The notes under the pieces are model-generated. The model was not told where the DNA came from. It saw only the letters and a program-made list of their open reading frames with translations, and ran no database searches. From Neoarius graeffei (lineage: Eukaryota > Chordata > Actinopteri > Siluriformes > Ariidae): a DNA stretch of 64,000 bases. The position numbers and the translations under genes are program-made. This document shows, in pieces, positions 1 through 9,867 of this stretch. The DNA lies in assembly GCF_027579695.1 (NCBI RefSeq), contig NC_083583.1, positions 23,209,099-23,273,098 of the forward strand, given 5' to 3'. How positions within the stretch are numbered: the stretch's first letter is position 1; each line of letters starts with the position of its first letter.

Positions 1-210
1 TATCGCACTTTTCACAAATTGCTACTGTCATTTCGCTGGTTTGTTCACAGTCTTCATCTTTAAGCATTAAAGGAGAACTGAAGTCATTTTTAAACTTGCT
101 TTATTTCTTAATTAACGTGTTATTCAATTATGTTTTCGGTTTTAGTAACCTTATATCGTGACTCGTATTGGCAACTAATTGCAATTAAATATTATATTTA
201 TCGGCCTATT

Positions 211-1372
211 CGCCTCACAGCAAGAAGTTCCGGGTTCGAGCCCCGTGGCCAGCGAGGGCCTTTCTGTGCGGAGTTTGCATGTTCTCCCCGTGTCTGCGTG
301 GGTTTCCTCCGGGTGCTCCGGTTTCCCCCACAGTCCAAAGACATGCAGGTTAGGTTAACTGGCGACTCTAAATTGACCGTAGGTGTGAATGAGAGTGTGT
401 ATGGTTGTCTGTGTCTATGGCCGAATCCCATTTCACCCCTTGGACCAACCCCTTGGCCCTTCCCCTCCATTTTGCGCGTTCACGTGAAGGGGTAGGGGTA
501 TCCCAATCCCAGTTAACGCGGAGGGGTAGGGGAAGGGCTTCTGTACCCCTCCAAATGGAGATTTTCCTGGAGCTGACTCCGAACGAAGGGGTTTGAGTGA
601 TTTCCCACAATGCCATGCGGATTTCAGCGAGATTTCATGCGGATTTCAGAAAGATGGCGGTTCCCGCGGCGAAAGATTGTCATAAATGTATTTTCTCCAT
701 TATTTACGTGTTTTAAGTTGTTATCCAGAGGAAACACGCCGCTTGATTCGCTTTCGAGCTGAGAATGAGCAGCGATTTCTGAAATCCAAGCTGCTGCTAA
801 AAAGCTTTGGGAGTGAGTATTGTTTTCGGTTGCTTGACTGCGTACGTTTTGTTCTGTTATTCTCGCTTTTATTGTTTACATGAGTGTTCTGACACCTCAT
901 TCTGTCGGATGTGGTGCACGAAGCGCCAAAGATATCCCATTCAGTGGTGTTAGTTAACAAATCACACCCTGCCAGCAGAGATTTCTGGTTCTGCCTCTGG
1001 CTCTGACTGTAGCGGCTGGTCGCAGCCAATGACGCATTTGGTCGCGTTTTGCTAACGTAAACGCTGACGGAGGTACGCGATGACGTATGCGATCGTTGAA
1101 GGGCTATCCCAATACGTAAGGGTTGAATTTCAAGCCCTATCCCTTGTAGCTCAGTTTCAAGGGGAAGGGCCAAGGGGAAGGGGGAGGGGTAGGGGTAGAA
1201 ATTAGAATTGGGATTGGGCCTATGTGTCAGCCCTGTGATGACCTGGCGACTTGTCCAGGGTGTACCCCGCCTTTCGCCCGTAGTCAGCTGGGATAGGCTC
1301 CAGCTTGCCTGCGACCCTGTAGAAGGATAAAGCGGCTAGAGATAATGAGATGAGATGAGATGAGATGAGATG
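211..1372 (+). mobile_element. tRNA-derived SINE, 5'-truncated, split by a DNA transposon
   Basis: This is the abundant SINE of this window. A full copy has a tRNA-like head with pol III A box (TGGTGTAGTGG) and B box (GGTTCGAGCCC), a conserved body, and a (GATGA)n tail. Here the head is truncated and the copy begins at CGCCTCACAGC. The 8-bp target duplication GGCCTATT is at 203-210 and 1373-1380. The body is interrupted at 419-1220. Confidence 0.9.
419..1220. mobile_element. PIF/Harbinger-like non-autonomous transposon inside the SINE
   Basis: An 802-bp insertion within the SINE body. The ends are imperfect inverted repeats: GGCCGAATCCCATTT on the left, and the right end reads GGCCCAATCCCAATT on the other strand. 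The SINE triplet TAT is duplicated at 416-418 and 1221-1223. A 3-bp target duplication with GG-starting ends fits PIF/Harbinger. No transposase frame is present. The interior holds many C-rich CCCCTT-type runs near both ends. Confidence 0.7.
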
Positions 1373-2034
1373 GGCCTATTTGGTTTTTAGCCATGTTGAA
1401 TTTAGTTAGTTTGGTCCATGGCAGGCGTCGCTTATCCGCGCGATCTTCACAAGACTTGTGCGAGACTTCGAAACGTGAAGTGTCAGCCAGGTGTCAGTGC
1501 TGCCATTTTGAAAACTGTTTTCCAAACGAAATATTGCACAAAAACAAGTTTAAATGACGATTACTGCCTACTTTTTTCAAACTTTCCTGATCGCTCTCAA
1601 AACAAACAAAACTTCCGGCTTGATTACGTCAGCATTCGTTGGCAGATGTCGGTCACTTTGATTTCCGCAGTACGTTTTACTTCCGTCCTACGATGTCTAG
1701 CACAGGTCTCAACGAATCTGGTTTATGGCCATTGCTTTGACATATGGACTGATGTATTACAGAGCATATTTCAAACACTCATAATTTGCTATAGCAGTGA
1801 CAAAATAGCTCTCAAAAATGCATTCCTGTATTTAATAATATGAGATAAATAGAATTTTGATAATAAAAAATTTGCCTTCAGTTCCCCTTTAAAATTGTTG
1901 AATTTTTTTAGACTGGTTCAAAAGCTCAAAGAAGTTTGAAAATTACATCATTGAAATGTCCAAGGAAGAATTAAATAAATGTCTAAAGCTATTCTATACC
2001 TCAGCATGAAGAAGAAACCTTTGTCACATGCACA

Positions 2035-2370
2035 CTTCAAGCAAAGTGAAATTCATCCTCTGCATTTAACCCATCTGAAGCAGTGAACACCCACACAGAG
2101 CAGTGGGCAGCCACACCAGAGCACCCGGGGAGCAGTCAGGGGTCAGGTACCTTGCTCAAGGGCACCTCAGCCCAAGGCCACCCCACATCAACCTAACTGC
2201 ATGTCTTGGGATTGTGGGGGAAACCGGAGCACCCGGAGGAAACCCACACAGACACGGGGAGAACATGCAAAATCCACACAGAAAGGCCCTCGCCGGCCTT
2301 TCTGGGTTCAAACCCGGAACCTTCTTGCTGTGAGGCAACCGTGCTAACCACTACACCACCGTGCCACCAA
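2035..2370 (-). mobile_element. tRNA-derived SINE, variant with a different 3' region
   Basis: The tRNA-like head on the minus strand (2240-2370) matches the other SINEs. The 3' part is different: a segment containing CCATCTGAAGCAGTGAACAC and the reverse of GCTCAAGGGCACCTCAG. It looks like a second SINE subfamily sharing the head. Confidence 0.75.
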
Positions 2371-3157
2371 GACAATGACAGCAAGATGGTACTTTATACA
2401 AAAAAAAAACCATGAAAGTCAACTTGTGCAGCCATAGATAGGTTTATAAGAAGTCCGCCTAAGTGGAAATGATTTTGTTGGACGTTTTGTATAAAGTTTT
2501 TATTTATCGAATTTGCAAAAAAATAAAAATAAAAATGCTCTGTTTCTCAAAATCCAGTGAATGTGGATAGAATAAAACAGTCATTCCACTCAATCTCGTC
2601 GTACACGGCTTATAGCCAACTCAGTGCTACCAGCTCATGTACGACTCGATTTCATGGAATAACTCTTAAATGTCCTGTTATTTCTGACTGACCACATATG
2701 CCATTTTTTCCACTGTAGGATTCACCCTCACTACGTGGTAGCTGTTGCGTAAATATAGCCAAACTAGCCAGTGGATGGGAAGCCCAAATCGAAAGAAAAT
2801 GAGGCAAACATGACACCATTTTAAACCAGAAGAAGGATAATAGTTAAAATCTGTAACACAATATGATGACAATGTTTAAGGCTGGTTTTTATCTCCAAAT
2901 TGCCTCAGGTTGGGAGCGAGACAGGAACTCTCTGTTTAGATAAATGATCTGCAGGAGTGAGACTATAAACAAACCAATCTTTATCCTTCCTGTTGTGCTT
3001 CATGTTAATCGAAGGCTTCCTCTAAACACTGAAGCTTTTGATTTTTATGAATGAAAATGTACAATAGTGTTGGTCAGTAATGCACTAGAAAAACTGATGG
3101 GGTAAACCAACAACCACATAACTGTTACTGTTACATTTTGTAGTACGCTGTATGTTC
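2371..3157. other. No gene recognised
   Basis: AT-rich spacer between a SINE and a Tc1-like element. I see no exon, RNA gene or bounded repeat in it. Confidence 0.5.
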
Positions 3158-3159
3158 TA

Positions 3160-4842
3160 CAGTTAGGTCCATAAATATTTGGACAGAGACAACATTTTTC
3201 TAATTTTGGTTCTGTACATTACCACAATGAATTTTGAACAAAACAATTGAGATGCAGTTGAAGTTCAGACTTTCAGCTTTAATTCAGTGGGTTGAACAAA
3301 ATGATTGCATAAAAATGTGAGGAACTAAAGCATTTTTTAAACACAATCCCTTCATTTCAGGGGCTCAAAAGTAATTGGACAAATTAAATAATTGTAAATA
3401 AAATGTTCATTTCTAATACTTGGTTGAAAACCCTTTGTTGGCAATGACTGCCTGAAGTCTTGAACTCATGGACATCACCCAGACGCTGGGTTTCCTCCTT
3501 TTTAATGCTCTGCCAGGCCTTTACTGCAGCGGTTTTCAGTTGCTATTTGTTTGTGGGACTTTCTGTCTGAAGTTTAGTCTTTAACAAGTGAAATGCATGC
3601 TCAATTGGGTTGAGATCAGGTGACTGACTTGGCCATTCAAGAATATTCCACTTCTTTGCTTTAATAAACTCCTGGGTTGCTTTGGCTCATGATCCAAAGG
3701 CTTGATCCATTGGCTTTATGTTTCGGGTCATTGTCCATCTGTATTATGAAACATAGATCAATCAGTTTGGCTGCATTTGGCTGGATTTGAGCACACAGTA
3801 TGTCTCTGAATACCTCAGAATTCATCCGGCTGCTTCTGTCCTGTGTCACATCATCAATAAACACTAGTGATCCAGTGCCACTGGCAGCCATGCATGCCCA
3901 AGCCATCACACTGCCTCCACCATGTTTTACAGATGATGTGGTATGCTTTGGATCATGAGCTGTACCACGCCTTCACCATACTTTTTTCTTTCCATCATTC
4001 TGGTAGAGGTTGATCTTGGTTTCATCTGTCCAAAGAATGTTCTTCCAGAACTGTGCTGGCTTTTTTAGATGCTTTTTTAGCAAAGTCCAATCTAGCCTTT
4101 TTATTCTTGAGGCTTATGAGTGGCTTGCACCGTGCAGTGAACCCTCTGTATTTACTTTCATGCAGTCTTCTCTTTATGGTAGATTTGGATATTGATACGC
4201 CTACCTCCTGGAGAGTGTTGTTCACTTGGTTGGCTGTTGTGAAGGGGTTTCTCTTCACCATGGAAATTATTCTGCGATCATCCACCACTGTTGTCTTCTG
4301 TGGGCGTCCAGGTCTTTTTGCATTGATGAGTTCACCAGTGCTTTCTTTCTTTCTCAGGATGTACCAAACTGTAGATTTTGCCACTCCTAATATTGTAGCA
4401 ATTTATCGGATGGGTTTTTTCTGTTTTTGCAGCTTAAGGATGGCTTGTTTCACCTGCATGGAGAGCTCCTTTGACTGCATGTTTTCTTCACAGCAAAATC
4501 TTCCAAATGCAAGCACCACACCTCAAATCAACTCCAGGCCTTTTATCTGCTTAATTGAGAATGACATAACGAAGGAATTGCCCACACCTGCCCATGAAAT
4601 AGCCTTTGAGTCAATTGTCCAATTACTTTTGGTCCCTTTAAAAACAGGGTGGCACATGTTAAGGAGCTGAAACTCCTAAACCCTTCATCCAATTTTAATG
4701 TGGATACCCTCAAATGAAAGCTGAAAGTCTGGACTTTATGTCCATGTCCATTATATAACTACAGTATAACCTGAATATGTTTCAGTAAACAGGTAAAAAA
4801 ACAAAATTTGTGTCAGTGTCCAAATATATATGGACCTAACTA
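3160..4842 (-). mobile_element. Tc1-like transposon (AGTTAGGTCCATA family)
   Basis: The terminal inverted repeats begin AGTTAGGTCCATAAATATTT on the left and AGTTAGGTCCATATATATTT on the reversed right end. Both sit next to TA (3158-3159 and 4843-4844). The length of 1683 bp is normal for Tc1-like elements. The transposase is on the minus strand and broken. Confidence 0.88.
3500..4480 (-). pseudogene. Degenerate Tc1-like transposase
   Basis: The minus-strand frame opens near 4480 (MQSKELSMQVKQAILK). It meets a TAA at 4403-4405, continues as paired-like helix-turn-helix sequence to about 4022, then passes through the first catalytic motif (WTDET, about 4010-4040). A stop and frameshifts follow before VKHGGGSVMAWACM and the second motif DNDPKH (near 3740). 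DDE transposases of this family are about 340 residues and act in the nucleus on the terminal repeats. This copy cannot encode one. Confidence 0.85.
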
Positions 4843-4844
4843 TA

Positions 4845-5591
4845 TATATAAGCCTCTATGTGTGGCTTGTTCATTCTGAAGTTTTCCTGAGACTGTGAAG
4901 GATTTCTAAACCTCAGTCACAACCCACATTCTAACTGCTGCAATGTGGAAATGATTCTCAAAAACATTAACAGGTTGCACTGACCATTTTTTAATGGGAA
5001 CGTTACTGGTTCTGCTGTGCATTCCTCGTTATTTTGTAGGTTGACGAGACAGAAATAAATGTTGTGTTTGTTCCAGAGTGCCACGGTGATCTGTTTGAAG
5101 TTCTGAATGGGTTCTAAGCCACCAATAAAAACTCATCCAAGAGGGAATAACTGGTGCTGCTGTTTTATGCATTATAAAAAAATAAAATAAAGCATTCTTC
5201 AAATATAAGTATGTAACAACACAAAACAGGAATTGGGACCATACCAGAGCCCAAAAAATCATTATAAATACTGTCGTGAATTATGTTTACTTTGGCTATT
5301 ACTGTAATATAATATGATTGAGCCCAAATTGTCTGAAAAGGAAATGACGCTTTAAAAGGCTTTCTAAGTGATGGGTTGAACATTTGCAGTGCACACAATG
5401 AACACAGGAAAAAGGAAGGCGAGGAAGAAAGCCTAGTCCCGTGAAATCCTCGGAATCCAGAACGAACAGCTTCAGCTGTGTTGAAATCGCTGCACTGAGT
5501 AATAACTTTGTCTATGGAAAGGACTGGCACAGAGAATAAATATTTATTCCCTTTTTTGTTGCACTATTTACATTTTCATGAGAGGAAAACC

Positions 5592-5636
<45 letters not shown>

Positions 5637-6700
5637 TAATGTTGCACAATAAACAAGTGGTATACAAATGCGTCATTCCACAAAACCGAGAGATTACAGA
5701 GGTCTTACGGTACATACAGCGAACAATAACTGATCCCTGAACATCTGGAGCTGAGAACACCCCAAGAAAGAAGTGATCTGAAAGACCCTGGATGTAATCA
5801 TAAAGCACATTCATGCCTTTGATCAATACACATGTGAAAGGGTTTAAGAGCAGCAGATTCCTGCATGGATATCAGAAAGCCAACAGAGCTCTCAGTGGTG
5901 TTTTCTTAACGGTGACACAACAGATCAGTTCCTCGGGTCGGCTTCACAAGACCATCCATTCCATAAAGCAGCAAATCTGTGCAGAGATTCTGGATTTTTT
6001 ATTTTTAATTTTAGATGAGTAACAGTGCAGAAAAGTCCTAATAAAGACATAAAGCTCTTAAACATTCATAGTAACTGTGTGTAACAAATAATCTTTCTGC
6101 ATGTCCTCAGTTCTCTGAGCTCTCTGGCCACTGAAGCATGTGTTATAGCCTTTGTGTATACGTGTGTGTGTGTGTGTGTGTGCGTGCGTGCGAGGCCTGG
6201 ACCCAGGGGCCTCACAGGACCATAATCAGTCCGTCCCAATTCTGACCTGGTATGTTGGCTATTAGGCTTTGGGAACAGACTCTCTCACTTTCTCTCTCTC
6301 TCTCTCTCTCTCTGACACTGTTGAGATTTTCTGCTTGGAATGATTAATGTGTGAAGTGATATTATGAGTGAGATATAAAAGAAAAGCTCCTACATCTACC
6401 CAGAACGAACACATGGATCTTACGCCAGTTTTGAATCAATTATCAAAAATTGCACAACATGACCAGGTCAGAGTATACAAAACATTTGTTTTGGCTCTTG
6501 TCTAAAGTTTGCCAAATGCTACATTGACCATTGAACTCTAACTTTTGGTTTACCAAGAAGTGTACACAACGTTATTTCCCTGCGCCACTTGGTCTCAACA
6601 TATTTTCCCCCTAAATTGAACATTTTACCTGCAGAACCTCAAACAGTTACAGCCTGTTTAAGATTTTATACCCAACACACACACACACATTTTCCTTGCT
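4845..6700. other. Spacer with simple repeats, no gene recognised
   Basis: Contains a (GA)n tract at about 5588-5632, an alternating (TG)n tract at about 6164-6190 and a (TC)n tract at about 6279-6314. No exon with convincing splice sites or protein similarity was recognised on either strand. If the nidogen-like gene at 8.3 kb is real, this would lie in one of its introns. Confidence 0.5.
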
Positions 6701-6714
6701 TTATTACAGTACCT

Positions 6715-6912
6715 TCATCAACTTCGCTGGACGAGGTTATGTTTTCACCTCAGTTCGTTTGTCTGTTCCTAACGTAACTCAAAAAGTAGTGAACAGATTT
6801 TGATGATATTTGGAGGAAAGCTGGGCCATGGGCCAAGGAACAATTGACTAGATTTTGATGCAAATCCGGATATGTGGCTTGGCAGAGGAGTGTCCTTCTA
6901 GTTAAAATTGCA
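6715..6912. repeat. Dispersed repeat fragment
   Basis: The sequence around GTTCCTAACGTAACTCAAAA, AGTGAACAGATTTTGATG and ATGCAAATCCGGATATG is one I recognise as a high-copy repeat in fish genomes. Its boundaries and class are uncertain here. Confidence 0.45.
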
Positions 6913-7044
6913 GGTAATTCTTGAGCTTTAGAGCAGAAAAGAAGAACTTCCTGTAGGAATTTGTGGTGTGGCTGGAGATTTTTAAACCTCACTTAACTGT
7001 CAGTAGCCACTTAAAGAATAATTATTATTAATAATAATAATAAT

Positions 7045-7409
7045 CTCATCTCATTATCTGTAGCCGCTTTATCCTGTTCTACAGGGTCGCAGGCAAGCTG
7101 GAGCCTATCCCAGCTGACTACAGGCGAAAGGCGGGGTACACCCTGGACAAGTCGCCAGGTCATCACAGGGCTGACACATAGACACAGACAACCATTCACA
7201 CTCACATTCACACCTACGGTCAATTTAGAGTCACCAGTTAACCTAACCTGCATGTCTTTGGACTGTGGGGGAAACCGGAGCACCCGGAGGAAACCAACGC
7301 GGAGAACATGCAAACTCCGCACAGAAAGGCCCTCGCCGGCCACGGGGCTCGAACCTGGACCTTCTTGCTGTGAGGCGACAGCGCTAACCACTACACCACC
7401 GTGCCGCCC
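7045..7409 (-). mobile_element. tRNA-derived SINE (inverted member of a pair)
   Basis: A full-length SINE in minus orientation, with head at 7409 and tail at 7045. It is bordered on both sides by (TAA)n tracts. It is head-to-head with the copy at 7457-7832. Confidence 0.92.
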
Positions 7410-7456
7410 TTAATAATAATAATAATGATAATAATAATAATAATAATAATAATAAT
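7410..7456. repeat. (TAA)n microsatellite between two inverted SINEs
   Basis: An AAT/TAA trinucleotide tract with one interruption separates the two SINE heads. Similar tracts flank the outer ends at 7019-7043 and 7832-7852. Confidence 0.9.
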
Positions 7457-7832
7457 GGCGGCACGGTGGTGTAGTGGTTAGCGCTGTCGCCTCACAGCAA
7501 GAAGGTCCGGGTTCGAGCCCTGTGGCTGGCAAGGGCCTTTCTGTGCGGAGTTTGCATGTTCTCCCCGTGTCCGCGTGGGTTTCCTCCGGGTGCTCCGGTT
7601 TCCCCCACAGTCCAAAGACATGCAGATTAGGTTAACTGGTGACTCTAAATTGACCGTAGGTGTGAATGTGAGTGTGAATGGTTGTCTGTGTCTATGTGTC
7701 AGCCCTGTGATGACCTGGCGACTTGTCCAGGGTGTACCCCGCCTTTCACCCGTAGTCAGCTGGGATAGGCTCCAGCTTGCCTGCGACCCTGTAGAACAGG
7801 ATAAAGCGGCTACAGATAATGAGATGAGATGA
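7457..7832 (+). mobile_element. tRNA-derived SINE
   Basis: Full-length plus-strand copy. The head GGCGGCACGGTGGTGTAGTG has intact A and B boxes, and the tail is (GATGA)n. It ends in a TAA tract. Confidence 0.93.
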
Positions 7833-8088
7833 ATAATAATAATAATAATAATTCAGTAATTAATACAAGTGATTATAATAGTGGTGGTGGGAGTTGATCA
7901 TGATCTCATGACGTCATTAAAAGAGAAATACTTTTTTTGGTTAATTGTATGTTTATTTTTTTTCAGTGCATAATTTAAGATTTTATATTTAATAGTCTAT
8001 ATTTGATGCATAAATATTTTTATTTAATATATGAAAGTGAATTTGTGGATTCATGAATGCAATAAAAAAAATTATAAAATAAACTCAC

Positions 8089-8301
8089 ATAAACTTCTTC
8101 AAAGTTCTGATCGAAGAAGAGCACAGCTCGGTCCAGTCGGACTCGGTGAGTCTGGTCGGTTCCGGACTGCAGAGTCTGATCTCCGAACTGAAGCCCGTAG
8201 TCGGACAGGTCGCTCCGGCTCGCGCACTGAACCGACACCGAGCTCGCGATCAACAGCAGCTTCAATCCGAGGCACACAGCGCGCGCGCAGGACGCCATCA
8301 T
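8089..8301 (-). CDS. Nidogen-like protein, first coding exon
   Basis: The minus-strand frame starts MMASCARAV at 8301 (a second ATG is at 8298). It shows a hydrophobic signal peptide (LGLKLLLIASSVSV), then SDLSDYGLQFGDQTLQSG and AVLFFDQNFEEVY. The pattern of a start-of-domain YG..FGDQ.L..G.D and F(F/Y)D....VYV resembles the first exon of nidogens, secreted basement-membrane glycoproteins linking laminin and collagen IV. The exon stops after codon 71 at the donor GTGAGT (8083-8088), phase 0. I did not find the next exon downstream (lower coordinates), so the rest would lie beyond a long intron or outside the window. The assignment rests on this short exon; another NIDO-domain protein is possible. 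Confidence 0.55.
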
Positions 8302-8470
8302 TACAACCTCACACACGCAGAGAGACGCGCGCGCTCCGTTTATTCCCGAATGGACTCTGGGGCGGAGAAAACTTCACCACCAGAGTGGGCGGTGCTAATA
8401 GGTGGGCGTGGTCACGAGTATTAGCATTGTAACAGGGCGGGGTCTGAGGAGGAGAACTCGGGAATGACGT
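8302..8470 (-). promoter_or_regulatory. GC-box/CpG-rich promoter of the nidogen-like gene
   Basis: Directly upstream of the signal-peptide exon the base composition switches to CpG-rich. GC-box-like motifs occur at 8359-8365, 8387-8392, 8404-8411 and 8435-8442 (GGGCGGGG). This is typical of a TATA-less vertebrate promoter. The transcription start is not determined. Confidence 0.5.
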
Positions 8471-8552
8471 AATACCAGACTGATTTATGGCTTCATCAAG
8501 ATACCTTTTTAATTAACCCCAACTTACTTTACCATAGGCATTTACTATATAT

Positions 8553-9068
8553 CTCCATCCATCCATTATCTGTAACCGCTTATCCTGTACGGCAGGGGTC
8601 TTCAATCCTATCCACAAAGGGCCAGTGTGGCTGCAGGCTTTCATTCCAACCAAGCAGGAGCTACACCTGATTTCACTTGTTTAATCATTTCACCCTCGTC
8701 TCCAGTCAACAATCAAGTGAGCCTCCAATTTGGCTGTAATGAAAGCCTGCAGCTACACCGGCCCTTTACGGATAGGATTGAAGACCCCTGCTGTACAGGG
8801 TCACAGGCAAGCTGGAGACTATCCCAGCTGATTATGGGCAAGAGGTGGGGTACACCCTGGACAAGTCATCACAGGGCTGACACATAGAGACAAACAACCA
8901 TTCACATTCACTAACCTGCATGTCTTTGGACTGTAGGGGAAACCGGAGCACCCGGAGGAAACCCATGCTGACACATGCAAACTCCACACAGAAAGGCCCT
9001 TGTTGGCCACTGGGCTCGAACCCAGAACCTTCTTGCTGTGAGGCGACAGTGCTAACCACTACACCACC
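8553..9068 (-). mobile_element. tRNA-derived SINE split by a hAT-like MITE
   Basis: Minus-oriented SINE: tail (CCATCCATCC) at 8553 and head ending at 9068, directly abutting the next SINE. A 198-bp element interrupts it at 8593-8790. Confidence 0.88.
8593..8790. mobile_element. hAT-like MITE
   Basis: Terminal inverted repeats CAGGGGTCTTCAATCCTATC on both ends continue for more than 25 bp. The flanking 8-bp duplication is CTGTACGG (8585-8592) and CTGTACAG (8791-8798). CAG ends and 8-bp duplications are the hAT signature. Confidence 0.85.
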
Positions 9069-9412
9069 GCTTATCCTGTTCTACAGGGTCACAGGCAAGC
9101 TGGAGCCAATCCCAGCTGACTATGGGCAAGAGGTGGGGTACACCCTGGACAAGTCACCAGATCATTGCAGGGCTGACACATACCGTAGAGACAAAAAACA
9201 TTCACACCTACAGTCAATCTAGAGCCACCAATTAGCCTAACCTGCATGTCTTTGGACTGTAGGGGAAACCAGAGCATCCGGAGGAAACCCACATAGACAC
9301 AGGGAGAACATGCAAACTCCACACAGAAAGGCCCCCATCAGCCACTGGGCTTGAACCTAGAACCTTCTTGCTGTGAGGCGATAGTGCTAACCACTACATC
9401 ACTGTGCCACCC
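9069..9412 (-). mobile_element. tRNA-derived SINE, in tandem with the previous copy
   Basis: A second minus-oriented copy starting exactly where the first ends, without separate flanking sequence. Confidence 0.9.
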
Positions 9413-9418
9413 TATATA

Positions 9419-9419
9419 C

Positions 9420-9505
<86 letters not shown>

Positions 9506-9506
9506 G
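9419..9506. repeat. (GATA)n microsatellite
   Basis: About 21 uninterrupted GATA units adjoining the SINE head. Long repetitive open frames here are translation of this tract. Confidence 0.98.
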
Positions 9507-9867
9507 CAGGCACTGTTGACTAGCCCCGTTTCCAGAAAAGTTGGCATATTTTAAAAAATGCAATAAAAATCTATGATTTGTTAATTCATGTGACCCTTTA
9601 TTTAACTGACAAAAGTACAAAGGAAATATTTTCAATAGTTTTACTGACCAACTTAATGTATTTTGTAAATATAAACAAAGTTGGAATTTGATGCCTGTAA
9701 CACACTCACAAAAGTTAGGACAGACGCAAAATAAGACTGAAAAGTTTATAGAATATTCAAGTAACACCATTTCGGAACATTCCACAATGAGCAGGTTAAT
9801 TACTATCATGATTAGGTATAAAAGGAGCAGCACCAAAGCCTCAGTCGTTGCCAGTAAGGATGAGTCA

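Larger units (their letters stand above)
71..1888. mobile_element. Kolobok-like DNA transposon (non-autonomous), hosting a SINE
   Basis: The ends are inverted copies: AGGAGAACTGAAG at 71 and CAGTTCCCCT closing at 1888. Each is flanked by TTAA (67-70 and 1889-1892). A TTAA target duplication with AGG-type ends fits Kolobok-like or piggyBac-like elements, and Kolobok is preferred by end sequence. No transposase is seen. A SINE (211-1372) lies inside it. Sequence between 1381 and 1888 belongs to this element; the 141-codon open frame there resembles no protein known to me. Confidence 0.6.

Noticed and set aside
1418-1843. 141-codon open frame as a gene
   Set aside because: It lies inside the TTAA-flanked element, has no recognisable domain and consists of sequence known to me as dispersed fish repeat.
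5165-5826. Possible 3' exons of the nidogen-like gene
   Set aside because: Minus-strand frames here have no EGF, G2 or YWTD-repeat features and no convincing splice sites.
7011-7832. Open frames reading like GFLRVLRFPPQSKDMQVRL
   Set aside because: The same frame recurs in every SINE copy (also near 300, 9000, 16000, 16600 and 19800). It is translation of the SINE body, not a protein family.
8020-8432. Plus-strand frames across the nidogen-like exon
   Set aside because: Arginine-rich antisense of a CpG-rich exon. No domain or codon pattern supports them.
9338-9547. Membrane-like frame with repeated YLSI
   Set aside because: Translation of the GATA microsatellite.
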